A DNA stretch of 64,000 nt from Deltaproteobacteria bacterium. GTDB taxonomy: Bacteria; Desulfobacterota; Desulfomonilia; UBA1062. Shown here piece by piece: positions 46,058-54,798 of the stretch. The translations under genes and the position numbers were made by a program. How positions within the stretch are numbered: position 1 is the first letter of the stretch; the number at the start of each line of letters is the position of its first letter. Location of the stretch: NCBI GenBank assembly GCA_029547185.1, contig JAKPPU010000035.1, forward strand, positions 1 through 64,000, in the 5' to 3' direction. The notes beneath the pieces are model-generated. The model did no database searches. It worked only from the letters and a program-made list of their open reading frames with translations, and was not told the origin of the DNA.

Positions 46058-46345
46058 GCTGTCCGAAGCTTCCTGTGGATCTCTCTGCCCTTGCCGGCGA
46101 TGCCGCTTCCCGTGCCCGTGATGCTGCCCCGGGAGATGGGGAAGGCCTCATAACCAGATCCGCATCGTCCTGAAGCGTTGAGCATCGTTGGGAGATCCGT
46201 CTCTTCCTTGAGACAGTCGGGCGGGGACATTATCTAAGGATTAAGTGCTCTTCTCGATCCACACCGGCAGCCTGAGATGCACCTCCTTCTCTGATGCTTG
46301 TTTCGTTTCAGGAGATGCGAAGATCATGATCCGGAGGAAGGGAAC

Positions 46346-47017
46346 ATGAAAAAGGCTTCATCCATTCTCGTGATGATCATCCTGGGGGTATTCGCTCTGC
46401 AGTCGTGCACGACGAACCCTTATACCGGCGAGAGGAAAACGAGCAAGACCGTCTGGGGCTCTGTCATCGGCGGTGCTGCAGGCGCTGCCGCAGGCGCGGC
46501 AACCGGACGGGACAGCGAGTCGCGCCGCAAGAGGGCCCTCATCGGTGCAGGCGTCGGAGCCCTCGCAGGGGGAGCCGTGGGCGTATACATGGACCGCCAG
46601 GAAGCCCAGCTCAGGCAGCGTCTGCAGAATACCGGCGTGAGCATCTCCCGCCAGGGAGACCGCATCGTCCTCAATATGCCCAGCAACATTACCTTCGATA
46701 CCAACAGCGCCGACATCAAGTCCGATTTCTACGACGTGCTCAACTCTGTAGCGATCGTCCTCAAGGAGTACAACAAGACCCTGATCAATGTCACGGGCCA
46801 TACGGACAATACCGGCACCGAAGCTTACAACCTGAACCTCTCTCAGAGAAGGGCGACGAGCGTCGGCCAGTACCTCATAAGCCAGGGCATCGATCCCACG
46901 AGGGTCGCAACGCAGGGCATGGGGGAATCCAAGCCCATAGCGAGCAACGACACCCCGCAGGGCCGCCAGCAGAACAGGCGCGTCGAGATCGAGCTCGCCC
47001 CGCTCACCCAGCAGTAG
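46346..47017 (+). CDS. OmpA-family lipoprotein (YiaD-like)
   Basis: 223-residue outer-membrane lipoprotein. The lipobox is LQSC (cleavage before Cys about 21). A glycine-zipper region (GSVIGGAAGAAAGAATG, GAGVGALAGGAVG) follows and then the OmpA C domain with NITFDTNSADIKS and TGHTDNTGTEAYNLNLSQRRATSV, which binds peptidoglycan. ATG 46346 has GGAAGGGA upstream; the frame 5' of it lacks a ribosome site. Confidence 0.92.
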   Translation: MKKASSILVMIILGVFALQSCTTNPYTGERKTSKTVWGSVIGGAAGAAAGAATGRDSESRRKRALIGAGVGALAGGAVGVYMDRQEAQLRQRLQNTGVSISRQGDRIVLNMPSNITFDTNSADIKSDFYDVLNSVAIVLKEYNKTLINVTGHTDNTGTEAYNLNLSQRRATSVGQYLISQGIDPTRVATQGMGESKPIASNDTPQGRQQNRRVEIELAPLTQQ

Positions 47018-47027
47018 AGAGAGCAGA

Positions 47028-47054
47028 CCCGGCGTTCTCCCCACGGATGCCGGG
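47028..47054. terminator. GC hairpin after the OmpA-like gene
   Basis: CCCGGC and GCCGGG form a 6-bp stem around a 15-base loop, 10 bases past the stop. No T-run, so only tentative. Confidence 0.35.
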
Positions 47055-47153
47055 CTCTCGTGAAAGCCCCTTGCCAGCTTCTCTTCCCTTCTTCGAAGGC
47101 TCTTATAAATAGTAGAGAGCTGCTCATTCTCATCCATCAAACAGGGAAAGATC

Positions 47154-47453
47154 ATGGGTGAAGAAAAATCCGGTCGGACTGTGCATGTGCTCGGGATAGC
47201 CGGAAGCCTTCGGCAGGGGTCCTACAACAAGTCCGCGCTCCGTGCGGCCCTGAAGGTTGCACCGGCGGGGATGGAGATTGAAATTTTCGACCTCGAAGGC
47301 ATACCGCCGTTCAACCAGGACAACGAGCAGAATCCGCCGGCCATATGCGCAGGGTTTCAATCAATCGGAATGCCGTCATACGATTTTCAACCCCTTGACA
47401 ACAGGAAAGAACATTTCTTCGCAAAACTTGATTTATGCAATAAGAGATTCTAG
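47154..47453 (+). pseudogene. NADPH-dependent FMN reductase, truncated
   Basis: The first ~65 residues (HVLGIAGSLRQGSYNKSALRAAL, IFDLEGIPPFNQDNEQNPP) match the start of NADPH-dependent FMN reductases (ChrR/SsuE type, about 180 residues). After the NQDNEQNPP motif the similarity stops and the frame ends in an unrelated tail at 47453. The catalytic and dimer parts are missing, so I call it a remnant. It lies 67 bp before the Fe-S operon; the lower GC after 47350 hints that a deletion joined it to other DNA. Confidence 0.75.
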
Positions 47454-47520
47454 TATTGAGGTGAAAATCCCCGGGAGCTCGAAGTCAGGGCCTATATGGG
47501 GAAACGATGAGGAGTCCGTC

Positions 47521-48276
47521 ATGCTCAAGATCGAAGGATTGCACGTCATGCTCGGCGACAAGGAGATCCTCAAAGGGGTCAACATGGAGATCGGCGCGGG
47601 GGAGGTCCATATCCTCTTCGGGCCGAACGGATCGGGAAAGACCTCGCTGCTCATGACCATCATGGGATATCCCCAGTATCGCGTCACCGAGGGGAAAATC
47701 ATGTTCAAAGGCCACGACATCACCCATATGCCCGTGGACGAGCGGGCCAGGCTGGGCATCGGCATGTCCTACCAGCGGCCGCCCACGATCAACGGGCTCA
47801 AGACGCGGGATATGGTGAGGATATGCGCAAAGGGAGAGGACAATGTCGAGGCCCTCGCCGCCGAAGTCAACTTCACCGATTTCCTCGACCGAGACGTGAA
47901 TGCCGGATTTTCCGGGGGCGAGATCAAGCGCTCCGAGCTCCTGCAGCTCATGGCGCAGAACCCCGACCTCATGCTCTTCGACGAGCCGGAGTCGGGCGTG
48001 GACATCGAGAACATCGCCCTCATCGGCAATACGATCAGCGGCCTTCTCCAGCGAAGCTTCCAGGCCCACGCCGATCTCAGCCAGAAGAGGGTCCACCGCC
48101 ATCGGAGCAAGATGGGCCTCATCATCACCCATACGGGATACATTCTCAATTATGTCCCTGCCGACCGCGGACAGGTGATGTTCGACGGGGTCATGGCCTG
48201 CCGGGGCAACCCCCAGGAGATCTTCCAGACCATCAGCAGGGCGGGATACCAGGAGTGTATAAAATGCATGAGATAG
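47521..48276 (+). CDS. sufC: SufC-like Fe-S assembly ATPase
   Basis: 251-residue ABC ATPase of the SufC group. Walker A is GPNGSGKTS, signature FSGGEIKRSELLQ, Walker B LMLFDEPESGVD; the EP-x-SGVD wording and the RPPTINGLKTRDMV Q-loop region are SufC features. It has an insertion (QRSFQAHADLSQKRVHRHRSK) before the switch His (IITHTGYIL). It partners the adjacent SufB/D-like protein; two-gene SufCB systems in anaerobes and archaea have been called SMS (SUF-like minimal system). ATG 47521 follows GAGGAG. Confidence 0.92.
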   Translation: MLKIEGLHVMLGDKEILKGVNMEIGAGEVHILFGPNGSGKTSLLMTIMGYPQYRVTEGKIMFKGHDITHMPVDERARLGIGMSYQRPPTINGLKTRDMVRICAKGEDNVEALAAEVNFTDFLDRDVNAGFSGGEIKRSELLQLMAQNPDLMLFDEPESGVDIENIALIGNTISGLLQRSFQAHADLSQKRVHRHRSKMGLIITHTGYILNYVPADRGQVMFDGVMACRGNPQEIFQTISRAGYQECIKCMR

Positions 48277-49472
48277 ACAAAAAGGCAAAAGAGGCCAGGG
48301 AAAAGAAGGCCGCATACGGGCCGGATATCGATCTGAAGGATTACTGCACCGAGGGCGAGTGCCACGAGCCGCTCGCAAACCTCGAGCAGCTCCCGGAAGA
48401 AGAGAAGTCGACCATGCTCAAGGCGGGCGTCGACTCAAGCGAGGAAGGCAGGTCGGGGTCCTATATCCAGAGGGATACGACCGCCATCTATGCGTCATCC
48501 ATCATGGACGGCCTCGAGGTCCTTCCCATCAAGGAGGCGCTCAAGCTCGACTGGGTCAGGGAGTACTACTGGAAGCTCGTTCCGGTCGACCAGGACAAGT
48601 TTACCTCCCTCGCCTACAGCGACCTCCACAACGGATATGTCATCCGGGCCCTTCCCGGCGCAAAGGTGACCTTTCCGGTCCAGGCCTGCCTGTACCTCCA
48701 CCAGGATGCGTTGAGCCAGAACGTGCACAACCTCATCATCGCGGACGAGGACTCAGAGCTCCACGTCATCACCGGGTGCGTATCCGGCGCGCACGTGAAC
48801 AAGGGCCTTCACGTGGGCGTCTCCGAGTTCTTCGTCAAGAAGAACGCACACTTAAGCTTCACCATGATCCACCACTGGGCCGAGGGGATGATGGTGAGGC
48901 CGCGCTCGGTGGGCGTGGTCGATGAGGGAGGGCTCTTCCTCAACAACTACGTATGCATGAGGCCGCTCAAGTCGCTCCAGATGTACCCCGCGACGAGGCT
49001 CGTCGGCAAAGGGGCCGTGGCGCGCTTCTACAGCCTGCTCGTCGGCCACCCCGGAAGCGAGCTCGACGTGGGCGGAAGGATCATCCTCGATGCGCCCGAG
49101 ACAAGGGCGGAGATCATCGCGCGATCCATCAGCAACGGCGGGACGATCATCAACAGGGGCCACCTCGCAGGAGAAGTGCCCGGGGTCAGGGCCCACCTCG
49201 AATGCCGGGGGCTCATCATCAAGGGCGGAGACATCCTCGCCATCCCCGAGCTTCACGGCAAGGCCGAAGGCGTCGAGATGTCGCACGAGGCGGCTGTCGG
49301 AAAGATCAACCAGGATGAGATCCTCTACCTCATGGCGCGCGGGCTCTCTGAAGACGAGGCCACCGCGACCATCGTGCGCGGATTCATGAGCGTCGACATC
49401 CCCGGGCTGCCGCCCGAGCTCAAAAGCCAGATCGACCTGGCCGTGGCCCAGACCAACCAGGAAGTGATGTGA
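48264..49472 (+). CDS. sufB: SufB/SufD-like Fe-S scaffold
   Basis: 402-residue beta-helix protein of the SufBD family. The C-terminal core has SGSELDVGGRIILDAPETRAEIIARSIS-like strand motifs and RAHLECRGLIIKGG, and ends with HEAAVGKINQDEILYLMARGLSEDEATATIVRGFM, typical of SufB/D helix regions. The start overlaps sufC by 13 bp. Only one SufB/D protein is present, so it may act as a homodimer with SufC. Downstream the operon is interrupted by a palindromic repeat before nifS. Confidence 0.92.
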   Translation: MHEIDKKAKEAREKKAAYGPDIDLKDYCTEGECHEPLANLEQLPEEEKSTMLKAGVDSSEEGRSGSYIQRDTTAIYASSIMDGLEVLPIKEALKLDWVREYYWKLVPVDQDKFTSLAYSDLHNGYVIRALPGAKVTFPVQACLYLHQDALSQNVHNLIIADEDSELHVITGCVSGAHVNKGLHVGVSEFFVKKNAHLSFTMIHHWAEGMMVRPRSVGVVDEGGLFLNNYVCMRPLKSLQMYPATRLVGKGAVARFYSLLVGHPGSELDVGGRIILDAPETRAEIIARSISNGGTIINRGHLAGEVPGVRAHLECRGLIIKGGDILAIPELHGKAEGVEMSHEAAVGKINQDEILYLMARGLSEDEATATIVRGFMSVDIPGLPPELKSQIDLAVAQTNQEVM

Positions 49473-49480
49473 GCGATGTG

Positions 49481-49567
49481 AGGGGTCGGACCGGAAAACC
49501 ACTTAAAAAACCCCGGTTTTCATATTCAATTCCAAACATTTCAAAATGTTTTCCTGGTCCGACCCCT
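49481..49567. repeat. Palindromic REP-like element in the Fe-S operon
   Basis: Outer arms AGGGGTCGGACCGGAAAAC (49481-49499) and GTTTTCCTGGTCCGACCCCT (49548-49567) are inverted complements with a single bulged base. Inside lie two smaller hairpins, AAAACC-CC-GGTTTT and AACATT-TCAA-AATGTT. This multi-stem design is typical of RAYT/MITE-like elements. It sits between sufB and nifS and may act as a transcript end or RNase barrier. It is unrelated in sequence to the repeats around aqpZ. Confidence 0.8.
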
Positions 49568-49686
49568 TTTATTATTTTCTTGTGGAAAACGTCATCGTAA
49601 AACACTATGTATTCAGCAATGGACATACTTCATAACAACGATATGCTGAAACATATTAAATTTACGGCTGGTTGCCGGAGGTGACC

Positions 49687-50874
49687 ATGGAAACGAGAAG
49701 GATATATTTCGACAACAACGCAACGACCCCGCTCCATCCAGAAGTGAAGAAGGCCATGTACGAGGCCATGGATTCGTTCGGCAACCCTTCGAGCCTTCAC
49801 TCCTTCGGCAGGCAGTCACGGGGCCTCATCGAGGCCGCGAGGGAAAAGGTGGCCCGCTTCATCAATGCCTCCCCTGACGAGATCATGTTCGTGGGAAGCG
49901 GCTCAGAGGGAAACAACACCGTGCTTTCGATCCTCACCTGTCAGCCCGGAGGGTGCTCGCTCTGCAGACAGAACGGCAAAGGGCTCGTCACCACGACCAT
50001 AGAGCACCCGTGCATCCTCGAGGCATCGAGGTGCCTTAAGGAGAACGGTGCGGACGTGGTCTATGCCGACGTTGACGGCTACGGCAAGGTCGATATGGAA
50101 AATCTGAAAGATCTCATCACCGAGAGCACCGGGCTCGTGTCGATCATGCTCGCCAACAACGAGATCGGCACCATCCAGGATATGAAGGCCATTGCCGAGC
50201 TCGCCCACGACAAGGGCGCGCTGGTCCACACAGATGCGGTCCAGGCTGTCGGCAAGATCCCGGTGGACGTGAAGGAACTCGGGGTGGATTTCCTCACCCT
50301 GTCGGCCCACAAGATCTACGGCCCCAAGGGCGTGGGCGCGGTGTACGTGAAGCGCTCCGCACCCTTCTGCCCGCTCATCAGGGGCGGCCACCAGGAAAAA
50401 GGCAGGCGCGCCGGCACCGAGAACACGCTCGGCATCGTGGGCCTCGGCAAGGCGGTCGAGATGCGCGCCGCAGAGATGGAAGCGGAGGCAAAGCGGCTTG
50501 TCAGGATGAAGGAGCGCCTGAGGAAGGGAATCGAAGAAACGATCCCGGACATCCGTTTCATCGGGCACCCGGTCGACTCCCTGCCCGGAACGCTCAACGT
50601 GTCGTTCGACGGCGCCGAGGGCGAGGCCATCATCCTCTACCTCGATCTCGAAGGCATCGCCGTATCGACCGGCTCCGCCTGCGCATCCGGGTCGCTCGAT
50701 CCGTCCCACGTGATCCTGGCGACCGGGCTGCCCGCCGAATGCGCGCACGGGTCCATCCGGATCAGCTTGGGGCGGGAAAACACGGAAGAAGACATCAGCT
50801 ATATGCTCGACAGGCTCCCGAAGGTCATCGGCAGGATCAGGGACATGTCGACCGCATATTCAAGGAGGGCATGA
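49687..50874 (+). CDS. nifS: Cysteine desulfurase NifS
   Basis: 395-residue PLP enzyme that takes sulfur from cysteine for cluster assembly. FDNNATTPLHPEV opens the fold, the PLP Lys is about residue 209 (LSAHKIYGPKG) and the catalytic Cys about 332 (STGSACASGSLDPSHV), in the loop typical of NifS/IscS. ATG 49687 has GGAGG five bases upstream. It ends one base into the nifU start. Confidence 0.95.
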   Translation: METRRIYFDNNATTPLHPEVKKAMYEAMDSFGNPSSLHSFGRQSRGLIEAAREKVARFINASPDEIMFVGSGSEGNNTVLSILTCQPGGCSLCRQNGKGLVTTTIEHPCILEASRCLKENGADVVYADVDGYGKVDMENLKDLITESTGLVSIMLANNEIGTIQDMKAIAELAHDKGALVHTDAVQAVGKIPVDVKELGVDFLTLSAHKIYGPKGVGAVYVKRSAPFCPLIRGGHQEKGRRAGTENTLGIVGLGKAVEMRAAEMEAEAKRLVRMKERLRKGIEETIPDIRFIGHPVDSLPGTLNVSFDGAEGEAIILYLDLEGIAVSTGSACASGSLDPSHVILATGLPAECAHGSIRISLGRENTEEDISYMLDRLPKVIGRIRDMSTAYSRRA

Positions 50875-51500
50875 TGGCCCAGCAGACGAACTGGCTCTAC
50901 ACCGACAAGGTCCTCGAACACTTCATGAACCCGAAGAACATCCTCCTCGACGAGGCCTCCTACAAAGAGGACGGCAGGGGGCTCGTGGGAAACGTCAAGT
51001 GCGGGGACCAGATGATCGTCGCCATACAGGTCGACAGGGAATCCGGCACCATCAAGGACTGCAAGTGGAAGACCTACGGGTGTGCGAGCGCCATTGCCAG
51101 CACCTCGATCATGTCCGAGATGGTGAAAGGAATGAAGCTCGAAGACGCGTACGAGCTCTCGCCCAAGGACATCAACAAGGAGCTCGGCGGCCTCCCCGAG
51201 CACAAGATCCACTGCTCGGTCCTCGGCGATAAGGCGCTTCGGGCCGCCATCAACGACTACTACGAGAGAAACGGCATGGCCGACAAGGTCAAGAGGGAAG
51301 AAACGCGCATCGTGTGCAACTGCATGCAGGTGACCGACGCGGACATCGAGCATGCCGTGCTCGACGGCGCGCGGACCTTCTACGACGTCCAGGAGCGGAC
51401 AAAGGCCGGCACCGGATGCGGCGAGTGCAAGGAAGACGTCGAGCGGCTCATCGAGCTCTACAAGAACAAGCACTTCTGCTCCATGGCGGAGGATTCGTAA
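50874..51500 (+). CDS. nifU: NifU-like Fe-S scaffold (IscU + BFD domains)
   Basis: 208-residue protein. The N-terminal IscU domain has three ligand Cys (GNVKCGDQ, YGCASAIAS, KIHCSVLG) to build a labile cluster. The C-terminal part is a BFD-like [2Fe-2S] domain (IVCNCMQVTDADIEHAV, GTGCGECKEDVERLI) found in NifU. The third Nfu domain of classical NifU is absent. ATG 50874 overlaps nifS by one base, AAGGAGG is upstream. Confidence 0.93.
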   Translation: MAQQTNWLYTDKVLEHFMNPKNILLDEASYKEDGRGLVGNVKCGDQMIVAIQVDRESGTIKDCKWKTYGCASAIASTSIMSEMVKGMKLEDAYELSPKDINKELGGLPEHKIHCSVLGDKALRAAINDYYERNGMADKVKREETRIVCNCMQVTDADIEHAVLDGARTFYDVQERTKAGTGCGECKEDVERLIELYKNKHFCSMAEDS

Positions 51501-51518
51501 AAATCCCTTGAAATTCCC

Positions 51519-51547
51519 TTGACGTGTCCCCCGCCGGGCTGTATAGA
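51519..51547 (+). promoter_or_regulatory. Strong sigma-70-like promoter of the RND efflux operon
   Basis: TTGACG (51519-51524), exactly 17 bases, TATAGA (51542-51547), 43 bases before the TetR ATG. One of the best matches in the window. Confidence 0.7.
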
Positions 51548-51567
51548 ACATTCTAACAAATTGTTCT
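51545..51567. promoter_or_regulatory. TetR operator candidate of the RND operon
   Basis: AGAACA and TGTTCT form an inverted repeat with 11 bases between, overlapping the -10 box and the likely transcription start. TTCTAA is also directly repeated (51551, 51564). Binding here would block transcription. Confidence 0.55.
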
Positions 51568-51589
51568 AATATTTTAATCGGCGGGGGTT

Positions 51590-52246
51590 ATGTCAAAAGA
51601 GGAAAAAAGAAAGCTCCTTCTGCAGGCGGCGTCCGCCGTCCTCATGGAGTACGGCGCCCACAAGACCACGCTGGACGACATCGCCAAGCGGGCTGGCATA
51701 CGGAAGACCTCGCTCTACTACTACTTCAGGGACAAGAACGAGATCGTCAGGGCCATCATCGAGAGCGAGATGGACCATCTCCTCGACATGATGGTCAGGG
51801 CAGCCGATTCAGCCGGGACCGCCGAAGACAAGATGTACGCCGTCATAGAAACCCGCTACCGGTTCATCGCGGAGAAGTCCGCCCGGACTTCCAAGGAGAT
51901 CATCAGGGAGTTCAAATCGCTGGAAGGCGTCTTCGAGACGGTGAGGGAGAGCTACCTCCGGTCGCACAAGGAGCTCATCAAGAGCATCCTCGAAGAAGGA
52001 ATCAAAAAGGGCGAGATCGAGCCCATCGAGGACCTCGAGCTCGTCTCCCTCGTCATGATCTCGTCCCTGTTCGGCTGCGACCACACCTTTGCCTTTTACG
52101 ACGAGCCCGAGCGGGTTCTCGAGGCGCTCAAGAGGATGGTGAAGATCTTCTTTGCGGGGCTCAGGAAAGGCAGCGCGGCCGGTTCTTCCAACAGGGAATC
52201 CCGGGCATCCGGAGGCACTCGCGTAAGGAAGGGATTGAGAATCTGA
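51590..52246 (+). CDS. TetR-family regulator of the RND operon
   Basis: 218-residue regulator. The HTH is TLDDIAKRAGIRKTSLYYYFRDKNEIVRAII, preceded by a Lys-rich start; the ligand domain is helical. It stands first in the efflux operon, directly downstream of the promoter/operator pair. A basic, Arg/Ser-rich tail (RESRASGGTRVRKGLRI) extends past the usual length. Confidence 0.92.
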   Translation: MSKEEKRKLLLQAASAVLMEYGAHKTTLDDIAKRAGIRKTSLYYYFRDKNEIVRAIIESEMDHLLDMMVRAADSAGTAEDKMYAVIETRYRFIAEKSARTSKEIIREFKSLEGVFETVRESYLRSHKELIKSILEEGIKKGEIEPIEDLELVSLVMISSLFGCDHTFAFYDEPERVLEALKRMVKIFFAGLRKGSAAGSSNRESRASGGTRVRKGLRI

Positions 52247-52270
52247 ATTTCTTGGACCAGGGGATTTGAG

Positions 52271-53578
52271 ATGAAGTTACTGAGTGTATGGGTAGGGCTG
52301 GCTTTATCGGTTCTGTGCATCATCCCGTCTTCAGCCTGCGCTGAAGAATACTCCTTGAACGATCTCTTCCGCATAGCGCTGGAGCGCTCGGAAAAGGTCG
52401 GCATAGCAAGCGCGGAAGTGGCCTTTTCCGAGCAGGAAAAGAACAGGGCGCTCTCCGTTCTCATGCCGAGGCTCTCGGCATTCGCCAATTACCAGAAGTA
52501 CAGCAACGACAAGTACAATGACTACGATACCCTCATCCAGCCCAAATCCGTGGAGCAGTGGGGGCTGAGGGCGGACCAGGCCTTCTCGCTTTCCTTGCGG
52601 GAGCTCACCATGCTCTCCGAGGCGAGGAGCGACATCGTACGGGCCAGGTATGACCTCGCATACGTAAAGGAGGTGTACCTCCTGCAGGTGGCTCAGGCGT
52701 ACTACAACGTGCTCCTGGCGAAGAAAGGCGTGGATATCGCGAGATCCAATCTCGAACGCCTCGTAAGGTACCGTGATGCGGCGAATGTCCGCCTCGAGGT
52801 GGGCGAGATCACGAAGACCGTGGTCTTGAGGGCCGAGAGTGAGCTGTCGGGGGCCAAGTCCGACCTGGTGCGGTCGGAAAATGCCCTCACCCTTGCCCGG
52901 GCCGCCCTGGCGAGGGTCGTGGGCCTCGAAGGCGGATTCTCTCTCAAGGAGGAGCCGCCGCGGCAGGCCCGGACCGAAAGCCTTCCCGAGCTTAAAGATA
53001 TCGCCTATTCCGAGAGGGCGGACTTGAAGAGCCTCGAATACCAGATGAAGATAGCGAAGCTGGAGATCTCCTATGCACGGGGGGCCTACTGGCCGAACCT
53101 CGCCATTGCAGGCGTATTTCAGAGAACCGACCAGGAGCCCGAAACCCTCACGCTCAATACCGAGAGCTCCTACGGAGCGCTCTCGCTCAATTTTCCCTTC
53201 TTCGAAGGGGGCTTGAGAAGGGCCGAGGTCCAGGAGGCAAAGATCCGCGAGCATCAGTCCATCCTCCAGTATGAGGACCAGAAGAAGACCGTGGGCATCG
53301 AGGTGGAGACAGCCTACCTCGACCTCCTGACCCAGAAGGAAACCCTCAAATACCTCGAGGACCATGTCGCATTCGCCCGCGACAACTACCGCGGCGTGTC
53401 CCGGCAGTTCGAGATGGGGCTGGCGAGCAGCATCGACGTGATCGATGCGAACAATCTCCTGGTCTCTTCCGAGAGGCAGGTGGCCTCGGCCGTCTATTCA
53501 TACCAGCTCGCCATCCTCGCTGTGGAGCAGGCGACCGGGACGCTCCTGAGGGAAGTCGGCGAAAAGGCGATCAGATAA
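52271..53578 (+). CDS. TolC-family outer-membrane efflux channel
   Basis: 435-residue trimeric channel subunit. Signal peptide 1-24 (cleavage after SSACA). Two OEP repeats of long helices follow (for example ERSEKVGIASAEVAFSEQEKNRALS and ERADLKSLEYQMKIAKLEISYARGAYWPNLAIAGVF). It should form the exit duct for the downstream pump. Confidence 0.93.
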   Translation: MKLLSVWVGLALSVLCIIPSSACAEEYSLNDLFRIALERSEKVGIASAEVAFSEQEKNRALSVLMPRLSAFANYQKYSNDKYNDYDTLIQPKSVEQWGLRADQAFSLSLRELTMLSEARSDIVRARYDLAYVKEVYLLQVAQAYYNVLLAKKGVDIARSNLERLVRYRDAANVRLEVGEITKTVVLRAESELSGAKSDLVRSENALTLARAALARVVGLEGGFSLKEEPPRQARTESLPELKDIAYSERADLKSLEYQMKIAKLEISYARGAYWPNLAIAGVFQRTDQEPETLTLNTESSYGALSLNFPFFEGGLRRAEVQEAKIREHQSILQYEDQKKTVGIEVETAYLDLLTQKETLKYLEDHVAFARDNYRGVSRQFEMGLASSIDVIDANNLLVSSERQVASAVYSYQLAILAVEQATGTLLREVGEKAIR

Positions 53579-53603
53579 GACTACAAAAAGGGGGAACATA
53601 TCG

Positions 53604-54731
53604 ATGGCTGGACAGAAAACGCCCGCAAGAGGCCCGAGACGATGCGGGGACAGGGCGGGAACCGGATTCATCCTCTTCATTGCTGCAGCCCTGTACCTTG
53701 CATTTCTGAGCACCGGGTGCGCGAAAAAGGAGGACACGGTCAAGGCCGAGAAGGTAAGCAACGTCAAGGTCTGGCCGGTGGAAAAGAAAACCGTCCGTCC
53801 CTCCATCGATACGATAGGGAGCTTAATGCCCAATGAAGAGGTCATCATCTCCTCGGAGGTGGATGGCATCCTTAAGGACATCCGCGTCGATGAAGGCACG
53901 CCGGTCGAGAAGGGCACCGTCCTCGCCAGGGTGGACGATACAGATTACCGCCTGGCTGTCGACACTGCCGAGGCTGTTCTCAGGCAGGCAGAGGCGAATT
54001 TTATGAACCTCACGGCCGAGAAAAAGCGGAAAGAGGCCCTCTTCAAGGAAGAGCTCGTCACCTCCCAGCAGTTCGACGACGTCTCGACCCGTCTCACTGT
54101 GGCGGCCCGTGAGCTCGACCGTGCAAAGTTCGCCCTCTCGCTTTCGAAGGACCGTCTCGGCAAATCCACGATCTCCTCGCCGATCAAAGGCATCGTCAAG
54201 GAGAGAAAGGTCACTGCCGGAGATTTCATCAGGGCGGGCATGCCCATCTTGACCATCGTCCAGATCGACCCCTTGAAGCTCTCGTTCACCATAACGGAAA
54301 AGGATGTGGGAGCCCTCAAGGTCGGACAGGACGTCGTCTTCATGGTGGACCCCTACCCGGGAAGGGAGTTCAACGGAAGCCTGAGCATCATCTACCCCAG
54401 CCTGGACGAGCGCACGAGATCGCTCAAGGCCGAAGCTCTCGTGGGCAACCCTTCGCTCGAATTGAAGCCGGGCTTCTTCGCGCGGGTGAAGGTCTATACG
54501 AGCAAGCCCAAAGAGGCCATCGTCATCCCTGCCACCTCCGTCCTCTATGAGGGGACCACGGTGCGCGTCTTTCTCGGGGACGGGAAGACCGCACGGGAGA
54601 GGCCGATCAAAATCGGGGAAAAGTACGGCGACATGATCGAAGTCACAGAGGGGCTCTTCGGCGGGGAGAGCCTGATCGTCGTGGGGCAGAACAACCTTAC
54701 GGACGGGGTCAGGATCAATGTGGTCAAATAG
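53604..54731 (+). CDS. RND periplasmic adaptor (MFP) lipoprotein
   Basis: 375-residue membrane fusion protein. Lipobox FLSTGC near residue 37 gives a lipid anchor. Lipoyl halves (SSEVDGILKDIRVDEGTPVEKGTVLARVD, ISSPIKGIVKERKVTAGDFIRAG), a short coiled coil, a beta-barrel and a membrane-proximal domain (VIPATSVLYEGTTVRVFLGDGKTA) are in order. AAGGGGGAAC precedes the ATG. Confidence 0.93.
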   Translation: MAGQKTPARGPRRCGDRAGTGFILFIAAALYLAFLSTGCAKKEDTVKAEKVSNVKVWPVEKKTVRPSIDTIGSLMPNEEVIISSEVDGILKDIRVDEGTPVEKGTVLARVDDTDYRLAVDTAEAVLRQAEANFMNLTAEKKRKEALFKEELVTSQQFDDVSTRLTVAARELDRAKFALSLSKDRLGKSTISSPIKGIVKERKVTAGDFIRAGMPILTIVQIDPLKLSFTITEKDVGALKVGQDVVFMVDPYPGREFNGSLSIIYPSLDERTRSLKAEALVGNPSLELKPGFFARVKVYTSKPKEAIVIPATSVLYEGTTVRVFLGDGKTARERPIKIGEKYGDMIEVTEGLFGGESLIVVGQNNLTDGVRINVVK

Positions 54732-54798
54732 CGCGACCGCGGTGAGGCCGGATCACGGTGTGCAATGGCCGGCTGCGTGGATGAAAGGATAATGGGTT

